A DNA stretch of 64,000 nucleotides. Source: Pyxidicoccus fallax (GTDB taxonomy: Bacteria; Myxococcota; Myxococcia; Myxococcales; Myxococcaceae). The notes below the pieces were generated by a model. It saw only the letters and a list, made by a program, of their open reading frames with translations. It searched no databases and was not told where the DNA came from. The position numbers and the translations under genes were made by a program. Positions within the stretch are counted from its first letter, which is position 1. Every line of letters starts with the position of its first letter. The DNA lies in contig NZ_JABBJJ010000026.1 in assembly GCF_012933655.1 (NCBI RefSeq), positions 1 to 64,000 on the forward strand. The letters are read 5' to 3'. This document shows positions 10,104-18,564 of the stretch, in pieces.

Positions 10104-10826
10104 TCAGCGCGTGGGCAGCTCGCGGAAGGTGATGCCGTCCAGTTCGAGGCGGAGGACGGCGTCCCGGAACCGCTCGGTGCAGATGACCATCGTGGGGAGA
10201 TTGGCCACGCGGAACAGGTCCCGGTCCGTGGGCAGGGAGGCCGCGTCCAGGATGGGCTCGTCGGGGCGTGTGATGTCATACCGCCCACAGGTGGTGCACC
10301 GGGGCGGCGTGTCCGGCGGGAGGCAGTCCGGGTGCAGCAGGCCCCCTGGTTCAACCTGGAGTTCCAGCAGCTCCGGCGGGTTCTTCTGCCGGAACTTCAG
10401 TGCCGTCGGACAGGCGACCAAACCCCGCGCCCCCTCTGCCTGAAGGCGCTCCAGTACCTCTCGATGCATGAGCAGTTTCTGCCCCCATACCCATGCGATG
10501 GGACCGAACTCCCCGGAAGCGCGCCCCACCAGCGGACCGAATCCCGTTCCAGGTGGCAGCTCGGCATTCGAGGGTGCCAGGGGACGCACCAACTCACGAA
10601 GACGTGCGAACTCGGAGAACGGCTCGGGCCTGGGCTTCTCGAACTCTTTTCGTTCCGGGAGTGCGGCCAGGTCAACGCACGGGTACTCGTGGCCTGCGCT
10701 ACCCCATGTCACGCCGCAGGCGCCGCACATCACGCCGGGCAGCGACAACTTGTGCCATGCGTTGATGTCTCCGCCGTATCTCGCCGCGGCGACCCTGTCC
10801 TCATTCATCCAGAAGCAGCGGCTCAT
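10104..10826 (-). CDS. Double-CXXCG-motif immunity protein (SitI6-like)
   Basis: A 240-residue cytoplasmic protein with two widely spaced CXXCG motifs, CGACG near residue 34 and CTTCG near residue 182, both likely Zn ligands. This layout defines a paralogous family first noted in Myxococcus xanthus. Members named SitI6 protect against SitA6 lipoprotein toxins passed between cells by outer-membrane exchange (family knowledge). It starts 6 bp downstream of the lipoprotein toxin gene, the expected toxin-then-immunity order. ATG 10826 is preceded by GAGG. Confidence 0.8.
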   Translation of the reverse strand: MSRCFWMNEDRVAAARYGGDINAWHKLSLPGVMCGACGVTWGSAGHEYPCVDLAALPERKEFEKPRPEPFSEFARLRELVRPLAPSNAELPPGTGFGPLVGRASGEFGPIAWVWGQKLLMHREVLERLQAEGARGLVACPTALKFRQKNPPELLELQVEPGGLLHPDCLPPDTPPRCTTCGRYDITRPDEPILDAASLPTDRDLFRVANLPTMVICTERFRDAVLRLELDGITFRELPTR

Positions 10827-10832
10827 CCGTCC

Positions 10833-11498
10833 TCACGTTCCCGGACGGGAATAGTAGGGCCGAATGAGGTCTCCACTGAGCTGGAAGCGATGGATGAGCT
10901 CCCCCGCGTGTTTGTAGATCTCGGTGGGACTGGCTCCTGGTTTCGCCGTTCTGAATTCGCGCCAGGCCTGGTTCCACGGGCCTCCACGGTCTCCGCTATG
11001 AATCCGTCGATGGAGGTCGCGCGGAATCGGCATGGTGTACTGGTGAATCTTGACGCCCCGTATTGCGAACCACATCGCCAGGTCTTCGGCCTGGGGAAAG
11101 ATGTGGTGCTTCTCCCAACGCCCCGCCGTGAGCTGACGTGACGGAGGGATGATTCGCTCGGGAGCGCCGTTCCAGTTGGGGAAGACCATGACGGCTCCCC
11201 CAGGGAGATTCTGCGCGCCGCCCCAGTTCCTCCGGGGACCACTGCCCGGTGCCGCACTTGCCGCCGGAGGGCGCGTGGGCGGAAAGCGCGCCAGCTCGAC
11301 CTCGCCGGGCGGGTCCTCGCAGCGATAGAAGCCACAGGTATCGCCGAGGCAGAGCAGCGTGACGCACTGGTCTTCATGGGGCGCGTCGCATTCCGCCGCT
11401 GCCTCCTCCCGGTCCTGCTCCACGGAAGGGGCGACGGTGGAGCAACCCAGCCACGAGACGGAGAGCAACGAGAGCCAGCTCAGTCGAAATCCAAGCAT
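10833..11498 (-). CDS. Lipoprotein polymorphic toxin (SitA6-like)
   Basis: A 221-residue lipoprotein. The signal peptide ends in a lipobox (VSWLGC, Cys about 19), followed by a short Cys-containing segment and a Pro-rich linker. The C-terminal toxin domain has WEKHHIFPQAEDLAMWF, then DLHRRIHSG and WNQAWREF. The HH...H pattern is that of HNH/LHH-like nuclease toxins of the myxobacterial TIGR02269-type lipoprotein family, to which SitA6 belongs. Lipidation fits delivery by TraA/TraB-dependent outer-membrane exchange. The nuclease activity is inferred from motif only. The immunity gene follows at once. Confidence 0.78.
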   Translation of the reverse strand: MLGFRLSWLSLLSVSWLGCSTVAPSVEQDREEAAAECDAPHEDQCVTLLCLGDTCGFYRCEDPPGEVELARFPPTRPPAASAAPGSGPRRNWGGAQNLPGGAVMVFPNWNGAPERIIPPSRQLTAGRWEKHHIFPQAEDLAMWFAIRGVKIHQYTMPIPRDLHRRIHSGDRGGPWNQAWREFRTAKPGASPTEIYKHAGELIHRFQLSGDLIRPYYSRPGT

Positions 11499-11699
11499 AA
11501 CCTGGATATCCTACTATTCCGGTGAGCACCTGCCGAACCTCACCTGGGCTCCGTTCCGGATGAGCTCTGCGCAGCACAGCGCCGCGCGTGCAACGAGCCA
11601 CGCGGCCCTGAAGCCCGGGGCCCGCCCCCCAGCACGCCCCGCCAGCGGACGGGTACGACCTTCCGCCAGATGCATGAGCACGCCCTACCGTTAAAGGCC

Positions 11700-12008
11700 A
11701 TGAGCCCCCTCTCCCTCAACTCGAAGCTGCGTTCCTGGCTCGGCTCGAGCCGGTTCTCCGTGCCCCTCCTCGTGGCGGTCTCCTCCTGTGGCCTCGCCGC
11801 GCCCCGGCCGCGCCGCTTGAGAGCGCTCGCGTTCGGTCCCGCGCTCCTGGGACTCACCGCCCTGGGAGTGCTCGGCTGGAGGGCCGCTCAGGCACGCATC
11901 AGGCCTTCGCGGAAGGTGCCCGCCCCCGGACGCGACACCAAGGCGCCCTTCAACTTCACCTGGCAGATGTCCGAGGAAATCACCGCGTCCGCCGCCTCCG
12001 GGCACTGA
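11700..12008 (+). CDS. Small membrane protein, unknown
   Basis: A 102-residue product with one strong hydrophobic helix (about residues 45-62, ALAFGPALLGLTALGVLGW) after a basic PRPRRLR segment, which predicts an N-in membrane anchor. The C-terminal 35 residues are soluble. AAAGG lies 6 bp before ATG 11700, which is the main reason for accepting it. It is convergent with aat. The upstream 201 bp (11499-11699) hold no gene that I recognise. Confidence 0.45.
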   Translation: MSPLSLNSKLRSWLGSSRFSVPLLVAVSSCGLAAPRPRRLRALAFGPALLGLTALGVLGWRAAQARIRPSRKVPAPGRDTKAPFNFTWQMSEEITASAASGH

Positions 12009-12022
12009 AGACGCATCGCCCC

Positions 12023-12727
12023 TCACGCGGGGGCCGCCACCGCCTCCGTCCACTTCCCCTGCCGCGTGGGCTCCTTCAGCGCCCGCGCGAGCGCGGCGAG
12101 GAAGCGCTTGCGCGGCCAGGACTCCGCGCCGAAGCGCGCCAGGTGCTCGGTCTCCACCTGGCAGTCGATGAGCTGGAAGCCCCACGCCGTGAAGCGCTCC
12201 ACCGCGGTGGCGAAGGCCACCTTCGACGCGTCCGGCGCCAGCGCGAACATGCTCTCACCGAAGAAGGCCGCCCCCAGTGACACGCCGTAGAGGCCGCCCT
12301 TCAGCTCGCCCTCCGCCCACGCCTCCACCGAGTGCGCGAAGCCCAGCTCGTGCAGCGTGAGGTACGCCCGCAGCATCTCGTCCGTAATCCACGTGCCGTT
12401 CTGGCCCGGGCGCGGCACGCGGCCACACTCGGTGATGACGCGCTCGAAGGCCGTGTCGTAGCGCACCTCGTAGACGCCGCGGGCCATCGTCTTGCGCAGC
12501 GAGCGGCCCACGTGCAGCTTGCCCGGCTCCAGCACGAAGCGCGGGTCCGGCGAGTGCCAGAGGATGGGGTCCCCCTCGCTGTACCAGGGGAAGATGCCGC
12601 GCGCGTACGCGGTGAGCAGCCGCTCCGGCCGCAAATCTCCCCCCACCGCGAGCACGCCGCTCTTGTCCGCGCGCTCCGGAGGAGGGAACAGCTCCGGGTG
12701 CTCGTCACTCAAAAGATAGATGGGCAC
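12023..12727 (-). CDS. aat: Leucyl/phenylalanyl-tRNA--protein transferase
   Basis: Transfers Leu or Phe from aminoacyl-tRNA to N-terminal Arg/Lys of proteins, creating N-degrons for ClpS/ClpAP. The 234-residue length is standard. Hallmarks seen are LLAVGGDLRPERLLTAYARGIFPWY (here with VLAVGGDL), PILWHSPDPRFVL, ELGFAHSVEAW, LKGGLYGVSLGAAFFGESMF and LIDCQVETEHLARFGA. The start codon is GTG at 12727, preceded by AGGGG. It is followed on the same strand (upstream) by the LEA14-like lipoprotein gene. Confidence 0.96.
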   Translation of the reverse strand: MPIYLLSDEHPELFPPPERADKSGVLAVGGDLRPERLLTAYARGIFPWYSEGDPILWHSPDPRFVLEPGKLHVGRSLRKTMARGVYEVRYDTAFERVITECGRVPRPGQNGTWITDEMLRAYLTLHELGFAHSVEAWAEGELKGGLYGVSLGAAFFGESMFALAPDASKVAFATAVERFTAWGFQLIDCQVETEHLARFGAESWPRKRFLAALARALKEPTRQGKWTEAVAAPA

Positions 12728-12739
12728 GAGACCCCTATT

Positions 12740-13582
12740 CTATCGGGACACGTTCAGCTTCACCTCACCCGTCAGGGAATAGGGCACGCGTAGCAGGGGG
12801 CCCGTCAGCTCGCCCGTCACCCCATAGGGCAATATCCCCTTGGAGATGAGCGCCTTCACGTCCGGCCCCCACGTGTCCTTCGTCACCGCCACCTCCACCG
12901 GGTACACGCCCGTGGCGGACGCATCCACACTGTCCGCCTGCGCCAGCGTGCCGCTCTCCAGCGACTTGCCCGCCACGGCGACCTGGAAGGTCAGCCCGCC
13001 CAGCTTCAGCGGGAACGGGTTGGGGTTCTGCACACCCAGCCGGAGGTTTATCTGGACCTCCTCGGGCGAGTAGCGCGCCCCGTCCAGCTCCACCACCACC
13101 ACCTTCGGCAGCCGGGGCACCCGCGCCGCGCGGCTGGCCGCGAAGGGCACCTTCTCCTCCTGCTCTCCCGAGCGCACCACCAGTGTGCCCCGCAGCGCCA
13201 ACAGCAGCGTGCCGCCCTGGTTGCTGAGCCGCGCCAGGTCCTCCTCGCTCTTCACGTAGGGGGCGCGCTCCTCGAAGGAAAGGTCCGCGGGGATGCCGGG
13301 CTCCAGCCGGACGTCCAGCTTCGCGGTGCCCGTCTTCACCACCTGCCCGTCGGAGACGAGCTCGTACTCCGCGCGCTCCACGACGCCAGCGGCGGGGCTG
13401 GCCACCTGGGCGCGGTAGCGCACGGTGGCCTCGGTGAGTCCCTGGGACACCACGGTGGTGTCCTGGGACGTGAGGACGGCGGGGCCAGAGGGCCGGGTGG
13501 GGGCCGAGGCACACCCCAGGCCCAGAACGAGCAGGGTGGCCAGACAAAGCAAGGGCGGGTTCGAGCGCATCACGTTGGACAT
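12740..13582 (-). CDS. Lipoprotein with two LEA14-like domains
   Basis: A 280-residue lipoprotein with a lipobox at LGLGC (Cys about 24). Two beta-rich segments follow, about 40-160 and 165-280. The second has the LEA type 2 signature NPNPFPLKLGGLTFQVAVAGK, close to the family's N-P-N-x-F motif. Function of the fold in bacteria is unclear (envelope or desiccation stress has been proposed). Start is ATG 13582, or ATG 13570 four codons in. It diverges from the metallopeptidase-like gene over 55 bp. Confidence 0.75.
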   Translation of the reverse strand: MSNVMRSNPPLLCLATLLVLGLGCASAPTRPSGPAVLTSQDTTVVSQGLTEATVRYRAQVASPAAGVVERAEYELVSDGQVVKTGTAKLDVRLEPGIPADLSFEERAPYVKSEEDLARLSNQGGTLLLALRGTLVVRSGEQEEKVPFAASRAARVPRLPKVVVVELDGARYSPEEVQINLRLGVQNPNPFPLKLGGLTFQVAVAGKSLESGTLAQADSVDASATGVYPVEVAVTKDTWGPDVKALISKGILPYGVTGELTGPLLRVPYSLTGEVKLNVSR

Positions 13583-13637
13583 TGTCGTCACCACCCGGGC
13601 CGCCCCAAGGACTTTTCCGCTAGAATGTCCACCACTC

Positions 13638-14276
13638 GTGGCCCGACGCCGCCCCAACTTCAACAAGGCCGTGCGCTCCCTCATCCGGGACATCGCGGCG
13701 AAGATGCCGGAGTTCGGCCATGTGAGGCCGGGCCGCATCCTGGTCGTCGCCGGAGAGGCGCGGCGGGCCTCTCGGGGCACGGTGAAGCCCTTGTGCTTCC
13801 GCGGCGGCAAGAGCACGGACCGAACCGGCCGCCGCAAGCCCGTCATCCGCATCCGCGGCAAGCGGATGCTCTACTGCATCACCCTGCGCCCGCTCTTCTT
13901 CCGCGGCTCCACCGCCCAGGCCCGCGTGGAGACGGTGCTGCACGAGCTCTTCCACATGTCGCGCCGCTTCGACGGCACGCTGCACTCCGGCCGCCGCCAC
14001 GCCGTGCTGGGCAAGGGCTTCTCCCGCAAGCTGCGCCCGCTGGTGCGCCGCTACCTCAAGCTGTGCACGCCGGAGCTCCTGGCCGCCATGGCCCACTCCG
14101 GCGAGGTGCGCGTCCTCCAGTGGCTGGAGCGCCCCGGCTCCGCCTACGTGCCCGGCACCCACCGCCGCGTGCGCAAGGTCTACACCGAGGACCAGCTCTA
14201 CTACGGCATCGCCCGCATGGTGACGCCCAAGCCCCGCATCGCGCGCGAGACGTCCGCCCGCGTGAAGGTCCACTGA
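13638..14276 (+). CDS. HExxH-containing putative metallopeptidase
   Basis: A 212-residue basic protein. The core VETVLHELFHMSRRFDG contains HELFH, a zincin-type HExxH motif. Further His residues (TLHSGRRHAVLG) 12-19 residues downstream could supply the third Zn ligand. No signal peptide, so probably cytoplasmic. The N-terminus is Arg-rich. I do not recognise a specific family. The start is GTG 13638, because the frame upstream runs into the oppositely oriented lipoprotein gene. Confidence 0.65.
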   Translation: MARRRPNFNKAVRSLIRDIAAKMPEFGHVRPGRILVVAGEARRASRGTVKPLCFRGGKSTDRTGRRKPVIRIRGKRMLYCITLRPLFFRGSTAQARVETVLHELFHMSRRFDGTLHSGRRHAVLGKGFSRKLRPLVRRYLKLCTPELLAAMAHSGEVRVLQWLERPGSAYVPGTHRRVRKVYTEDQLYYGIARMVTPKPRIARETSARVKVH

Positions 14277-14326
14277 CCGACGTTCGCCTCCCAACGACGG
14301 ACCCGGACGCTCGCCCGCATTCGCTG

Positions 14327-14355
14327 TTGACTCTGAGAATGAGTATCAATATCGT
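14327..14355 (+). promoter_or_regulatory. Fur box within a sigma-70-like promoter
   Basis: GAGAATGAGTATCAATATC (14335-14353) matches the 19-bp Fur consensus at 15 of 19 positions. It lies between a TTGACT -35 (14327-14332) and a TATCGT -10 (14350-14355) spaced 17 bp apart, the classic layout for iron-dependent repression. Everything downstream on the plus strand to 21524 is heme acquisition, so Fur control of the whole operon is the natural reading. Confidence 0.8.
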
Positions 14356-14383
14356 TCGCGCCGTTTCGAGCCACGGAGTCGAA

Positions 14384-14569
14384 ATGCGCGAGGGATGCCA
14401 GCGGGAGAGTGGAGCCGGTGAGCTGCGGTGTCTGTGCGGCAGTCTCCTGGCGCGGCTGGTGCCCGAGGGCGTGGAGCTGAAGTGCCGCCGGTGTCACCGG
14501 ACGCGGGTGGTGCCGCTGGAGCGGTCGCCGGAAGCGGGCGGTGAGGGCGGGCGCGACGCGGGTCGCTGA
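14384..14569 (+). CDS. Com-like zinc-ribbon small protein
   Basis: A 61-residue product with RCLCG near residue 13 and CRRC near residue 34, a four-cysteine ribbon resembling the phage Mu Com translational activator family. Residues between the pairs (LLARLVPEGVELK) and after them (HRTRVVPL) follow the family pattern. I prefer ATG 14384 (GGAG upstream) over the in-frame ATG 14339, because the latter lies inside the Fur box and upstream of the predicted transcription start. It is the first gene of the heme operon. By analogy it might bind the operon mRNA; that is inference. Confidence 0.6.
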   Translation: MREGCQRESGAGELRCLCGSLLARLVPEGVELKCRRCHRTRVVPLERSPEAGGEGGRDAGR

Positions 14570-14649
14570 GCGCGGGGTGTGTCCAGGCCGCGAGCCTGGA
14601 GAGTGAAGTCTTTCCTGCGGCCCGAGGCCCTTGAGCCCAGCGCCCCATG

Positions 14650-14668
14650 GGGTCTCCCGAGGAGACCC
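14650..14668 (+). other. Short perfect hairpin before the TonB receptor gene
   Basis: GGGTCTCC-CGA-GGAGACCC forms an 8-bp perfect stem with a 3-nt loop, 26 nt upstream of the receptor ATG in the 125-bp gap after the zinc-ribbon gene. There is no T-run, so it is not a typical terminator. It could be an mRNA processing, stabilising or translation-control element. Confidence 0.4.
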
Positions 14669-14694
14669 GCCGGCCATGAGCCGGAGGACGTGGC

Positions 14695-16743
14695 ATGTCC
14701 TGGCGCGGGTGTCTGCTCATCCTGGCGTGTGCCCTGCCCGTGGCGGCGTGGGGTGGCTCCCCGTCGGAGACGGACGGAGGCGCGGCGCCGCCTGACAGCG
14801 ATGGAGTGGCTCCCGCCAGCGCCGAGGCGGACGCTGCCTCGCCCGCGTCTCCGGCCCGTGCCGAGGCGGACAAGGCCTCCCCCACGTCGCCCGCCGACAC
14901 GGACGTGGACGGGCTCACCGGGCCCCGCACGGTGGTGACGGCTTCACGCAGCGCCGAGCGGCTCGGCGACAATCCAGTGGCCACGGAGGTCATCACCCGC
15001 GCGGAAATCCTGGCGAGTGGCTCGCGCAACGCGGCGGAGCTGCTCGCGGCACACCCGGGCCTGGAGGTGGTGCACTCATTCGCCGGCGCGACGCTCCAGG
15101 TGCAGGGGCTCGGCTCCGAGTACGTGCTGGTGCTGGTGGACGGCGAGCGCGTCGCCGGGCGCGTGGCCGGAGGCGTGGACCTGACCCGCCTGTCGCTCGA
15201 GGACGTCGAGCAGGTGGAAATCGTCAAGGGCCCGGCCTCCGCGCTCTACGGCAGCGACGCGGTGGCGGGCGTGGTGAACCTCATCACCCGGCGTGCCCAG
15301 CGTCCGCTCGGAGCCGAGCTGCGCGCGTCCTACGGGAGCCTGCGCCGGCTGGAGCTCGACGGCACGGGCGAGGCTCGGGGCCAGGGCTGGGGCGTGCGGC
15401 TCAGCGGAGGCCTCCAGCGGGCGGACGCGTACGACCTGGAGCCCGCGGACGTCGGCACCACCGGCAGCAGCCTGGAGGGCTTCGACCTCTCCGCCAAGGG
15501 AGACCTGCGCGCGGGAAATGGCCACGTGCTGGAGGGCAGCGCCTCCTTCACGCGGCGCACGCAGCGCGGCGTGGACCTGGGCGTCGCGGGCGCCATCTTC
15601 GACCGCGCGAGCCGCGATGACTCCATCTCCGCGCGGGTGGCTCCGTCCTGGCGCCTGGGCGACTACGCGACGCTCCGCGCGGACGGGGCCTATACCTGGT
15701 TCAACCGCCGCTACCTGCGCGACCAGCGCCGCTCGTCCGCGCTGGACACCGTGGAGGACACGCGCGACCAGCAGGCCCGGTTCGGGGCGCAGCTCGACGC
15801 AAGGCCCGGAGAGCGCCACGCGCTCGTGGTGGGCGCGGAGCTGCTGGGCGAGTGGCTCTCCTCGGACCGGCTGGACACGGGCCGCGGCCGGCGCAGCCGC
15901 GCCTCCGTGTACGCGCAGGACAGCTGGACGGTGCTCGAAGGGCCCCGGCTCGTCATCGTCCCGAGCGCGCGCGTGGACACGGACACGCAGTTCGGCTCCG
16001 CCGTCACACCCCGGGTGGCGCTGCGCCTGGACCCGCTGCGCTGGCTCACGCTGCGCGGCGGCTACGGCTGGGGCTACCGCGCGCCCGGCTTCCAGGAGCT
16101 GCTGCTCGACTTCGAGAACCCCAGCGTCGGCTACGCCGTGCGCGGCAACCCGGACCTCCAGCCGGAGCGCTCGCGCAGCGTGACGCTGTCCGCCGAGGTG
16201 CGGCCCTCCGCGTCGTCGCTGTTCTGGGCGAGCGCCTTCCAGCACTCGCTGCGGGACATGATTGGCATCACGCTCCAGCAAGGCGGCGAGTCGACGCTCT
16301 ACAGCTACGTCAACGTGGCCCGCGCGAGCATCCGCGGCGGCGAGCTGGGCGTGCGGCAGCGCCTTCCCTGGCGACTCTCCGCGGAGCTGGCCTACACGCT
16401 CACCGACGGTCGCTCCGAGGAGACGGACCGCCCGCTGGAGGGACAGGCCCGCCACCGGCTCACGGCGCAGGCCACCTGGCGTCACCGCGAGTCGGGAGTG
16501 GACGCCTGGGTGCGCGGCGCGCTCGTGGGCCGCCGGCCCTTCTACCCGGACACGAACGGAGACGGCGAGGTGGAGCCGTACGACGCGCGCCCCTACGTCA
16601 CCGTGGATGCCCGTGTCGGCTGGCGGCTGCGCGAGGAGCTCCAGCTCTTCGTGCTGGGCACGAACCTCGCGGACGCCGGCAATCCCACCGACCTGCCCAT
16701 TCCTCCCCGCACCTTCCAGGCCGGGCTCTCCGCCCGGCTGTGA
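14695..16743 (+). CDS. TonB-dependent outer-membrane heme receptor
   Basis: A 682-residue outer-membrane receptor for TonB-driven uptake. After the signal peptide there is a Pro/Ala/Asp-rich spacer (to about residue 75). A TonB-box-like TVVTASRSAER follows, then the plug (NAAELLAAHPGLEVV, VLVLVDGERVAGR, VEIVKGPASALYGSDAVAGVVNLITR) and a 22-strand-type barrel. The C-terminus is AGLSARL, which fits barrel insertion. Barrel residues FRAPGF-like (GYRAPGFQELLLDF) and NPDLQPERS are usual in heme/siderophore receptors. The substrate is assigned as heme from the neighbouring HmuY and HmuSTUV genes. GGAGG lies upstream of ATG 14695. Confidence 0.9.
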   Translation: MSWRGCLLILACALPVAAWGGSPSETDGGAAPPDSDGVAPASAEADAASPASPARAEADKASPTSPADTDVDGLTGPRTVVTASRSAERLGDNPVATEVITRAEILASGSRNAAELLAAHPGLEVVHSFAGATLQVQGLGSEYVLVLVDGERVAGRVAGGVDLTRLSLEDVEQVEIVKGPASALYGSDAVAGVVNLITRRAQRPLGAELRASYGSLRRLELDGTGEARGQGWGVRLSGGLQRADAYDLEPADVGTTGSSLEGFDLSAKGDLRAGNGHVLEGSASFTRRTQRGVDLGVAGAIFDRASRDDSISARVAPSWRLGDYATLRADGAYTWFNRRYLRDQRRSSALDTVEDTRDQQARFGAQLDARPGERHALVVGAELLGEWLSSDRLDTGRGRRSRASVYAQDSWTVLEGPRLVIVPSARVDTDTQFGSAVTPRVALRLDPLRWLTLRGGYGWGYRAPGFQELLLDFENPSVGYAVRGNPDLQPERSRSVTLSAEVRPSASSLFWASAFQHSLRDMIGITLQQGGESTLYSYVNVARASIRGGELGVRQRLPWRLSAELAYTLTDGRSEETDRPLEGQARHRLTAQATWRHRESGVDAWVRGALVGRRPFYPDTNGDGEVEPYDARPYVTVDARVGWRLREELQLFVLGTNLADAGNPTDLPIPPRTFQAGLSARL

Positions 16744-16772
16744 TGTCTCAATCCCTACCTGAAGGAGTCCTC

Positions 16773-17447
16773 ATGTTCCGCTTCTCCCTTCGCTCTCGCA
16801 CCGCCTCGGCCCTGCTGCTCGCGAGCTTCCTGTCAGCGTGTGGTGACGACCTCGAGCCGCGGCCCGGCGACGAGCCCCCCCTTGAGGAGGAGCCCACGCC
16901 CCAGCAGCCCGAGACGCCGAACGCCATCCGGCCGGAGAACGGCACCCACGTGCGCCACCAGGACAACGGCGACGGCTCGTTCACCACCACCGTCGACGCG
17001 TCGGGCCGGACGGATTGGATTGGCCTGGACCTGGACCTCGGCAAGCAGGTGAGCGCGACGGAGGATGCCGTCTGGGACCTGGCCTTCCAGCGCTTCGGCA
17101 TCCGCTCGCGCGGCGGCGTGAGCGGCACGGGTGGGGTGGAAGTGGCGGTGCTCGCCGACAAGAAGTTCGCGGAGGTGACCCAGGCGCCCGCGAGCGGCTA
17201 CGCCACCGACGCGGCGGACGGCGCCGACACGGGCGAGGACCCGGACACCGTCTTCCAGGCCGGTGACGGCTGGTACGCCTACGACATGACGACGCACAAG
17301 CTCACCGCGCGCCCACGCATCTACGTGGTGCGCTCGGACGCCCGCGCGTACTTCAAGGTGGAGATGCTCTCCTACTACGACGACGCCGGCTCGCCCGCGG
17401 TGCTGAAGCTGCGCTGGGCGAAGGTGGCCGCTCCTGTCTCCCCCTGA
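16773..17447 (+). CDS. hmuY: HmuY-family heme-binding lipoprotein
   Basis: A 224-residue lipoprotein (lipobox LSAC, Cys about 22) with an acidic Pro/Glu-rich linker and a beta-rich C-terminal domain. The segment TTVDASGRTDWIGLDLDLGKQV...WDLAFQRFGIRSRGGVSGTG is typical of HmuY, a surface heme-capturing lipoprotein first described in Porphyromonas. It lies 29 bp after the TonB receptor with GAAGGAG at a good distance. It probably hands heme to the receptor. Confidence 0.8.
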   Translation: MFRFSLRSRTASALLLASFLSACGDDLEPRPGDEPPLEEEPTPQQPETPNAIRPENGTHVRHQDNGDGSFTTTVDASGRTDWIGLDLDLGKQVSATEDAVWDLAFQRFGIRSRGGVSGTGGVEVAVLADKKFAEVTQAPASGYATDAADGADTGEDPDTVFQAGDGWYAYDMTTHKLTARPRIYVVRSDARAYFKVEMLSYYDDAGSPAVLKLRWAKVAAPVSP

Positions 17448-17472
17448 CTCCGCGACGCCCAAGGTGCCCCTC

Positions 17473-18564
17473 ATGATGCAACAGCCTTCCTTCTCCGGCG
17501 TGGCGCCCGAGCCCGCCGTCCTCCGTCAGCGCTGGCAGGCGCTGCGGCAGTCCCAGCCCCGCACCCGAATCCGCGATGCCGCCGAACAGCTCGGCGTGAG
17601 CGAGGCACAGTTGCTCGCCACGGGGCTCGGCCAGGACGCCGTCCGACTGGAACTGCGCTTCGACGTGCTCCTGCCGCGGATGGAGTCGCTGGGCCGGGTG
17701 ATGTCGCTCACCCGCAACGCGCACGCGGTCCACGAGAAGCGGGGCACCTGGCGCAACGTGGAGCTGAATGGCGCGCGGGCCCTGGTGCTGGATGAGGACA
17801 TCGACCTGCGCCTCTTCCTGTCGCGCTGGCGCTTCGGCTTCGCCCTGCGCGAGCCGATGGAGGACGGCATCCGGCGCAGCCTCCACTTCTTCGATGCCAC
17901 GGGCACCGCCGTCCACAAGGTCTTCCTGGAGGACCCGACGGGCACGGCGGCGTTCGAGGCGCTGGTCTCCAAGCTCGCCCATGAGGACCAGACTCCGGCG
18001 TTGGCGGTGGAGGCGGCCCCGCCGGTGGCCGTGCCCCGGCCGGACGACCAGGTCGACGGAGAGGGGCTGCGCGCCGGCTGGCGGGCGCTGCAGGACACGC
18101 ATGAGTTCTTCTCACTCCTCCAGCGCTTCGACGTTGCACGCACCCAGGCACTGAGGCTTGCGGGCCGAGAGCTGGCCCGACCCGTGGCGCTCGAGTCCCT
18201 GAGCTGGGTGCTGGAGCGGGTGTCGGCGTCCGGGCTGCCCATCATGGTGTTCGTCGGCAACCCCGGGGCCATCCAGATCCACACCGGGCCGGTGCACACG
18301 GTGCGTCCCATGGGGCCGTGGCTGAACGTGCTGGACCGGGGCTTCAACCTGCACGTGCGCGGAGACCACATCCACTCCGCCTGGGTCGTGCACAAGCCCA
18401 CGCGGGATGGCGTGGTCACCTCGCTGGAGGTGTTCGACGCGGCGGGCGAGAACATCGCGCTCGTCTTCGGCCAGCGGAAGCCGGGCAAGCCCGAGCTGCC
18501 GGAATGGACGGCGCTGATGCGCGAGCTGATGGAGGCACTGCCCGCGCCGGAGGTGCGCCCATGA
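17473..18564 (+). CDS. hmuS: Hemin-degrading/transfer factor (HemS/ChuS family)
   Basis: A 363-residue cytoplasmic protein formed by two copies of the HemS/ChuX fold, residues about 25-180 and 205-355. The first carries EQLGVSEAQLLATG and VMSLTRNAHAVHEKRG, the second FVGNPGAIQIHTGPV and GDHIHSAWVVHKP. Family members bind heme after import and degrade or pass it on to liberate iron. I start at ATG 17473, 9 bp after AAGG; a GTG at 17464 is also in frame. The stop overlaps hmuT as ATGA. Confidence 0.9.
   Translation: MMQQPSFSGVAPEPAVLRQRWQALRQSQPRTRIRDAAEQLGVSEAQLLATGLGQDAVRLELRFDVLLPRMESLGRVMSLTRNAHAVHEKRGTWRNVELNGARALVLDEDIDLRLFLSRWRFGFALREPMEDGIRRSLHFFDATGTAVHKVFLEDPTGTAAFEALVSKLAHEDQTPALAVEAAPPVAVPRPDDQVDGEGLRAGWRALQDTHEFFSLLQRFDVARTQALRLAGRELARPVALESLSWVLERVSASGLPIMVFVGNPGAIQIHTGPVHTVRPMGPWLNVLDRGFNLHVRGDHIHSAWVVHKPTRDGVVTSLEVFDAAGENIALVFGQRKPGKPELPEWTALMRELMEALPAPEVRP

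Noticed and set aside
14339-14383. Upstream ATG 14339 as start of the zinc-ribbon gene
   Set aside because: It lies inside the Fur box and before the predicted transcription start; ATG 14384 has a better ribosome-binding site.
14570-14694. Possible cobalamin riboswitch before the TonB receptor
   Set aside because: The gap is only 125 bp, shows no B12-box-like sequence, and the neighbouring genes are for heme.
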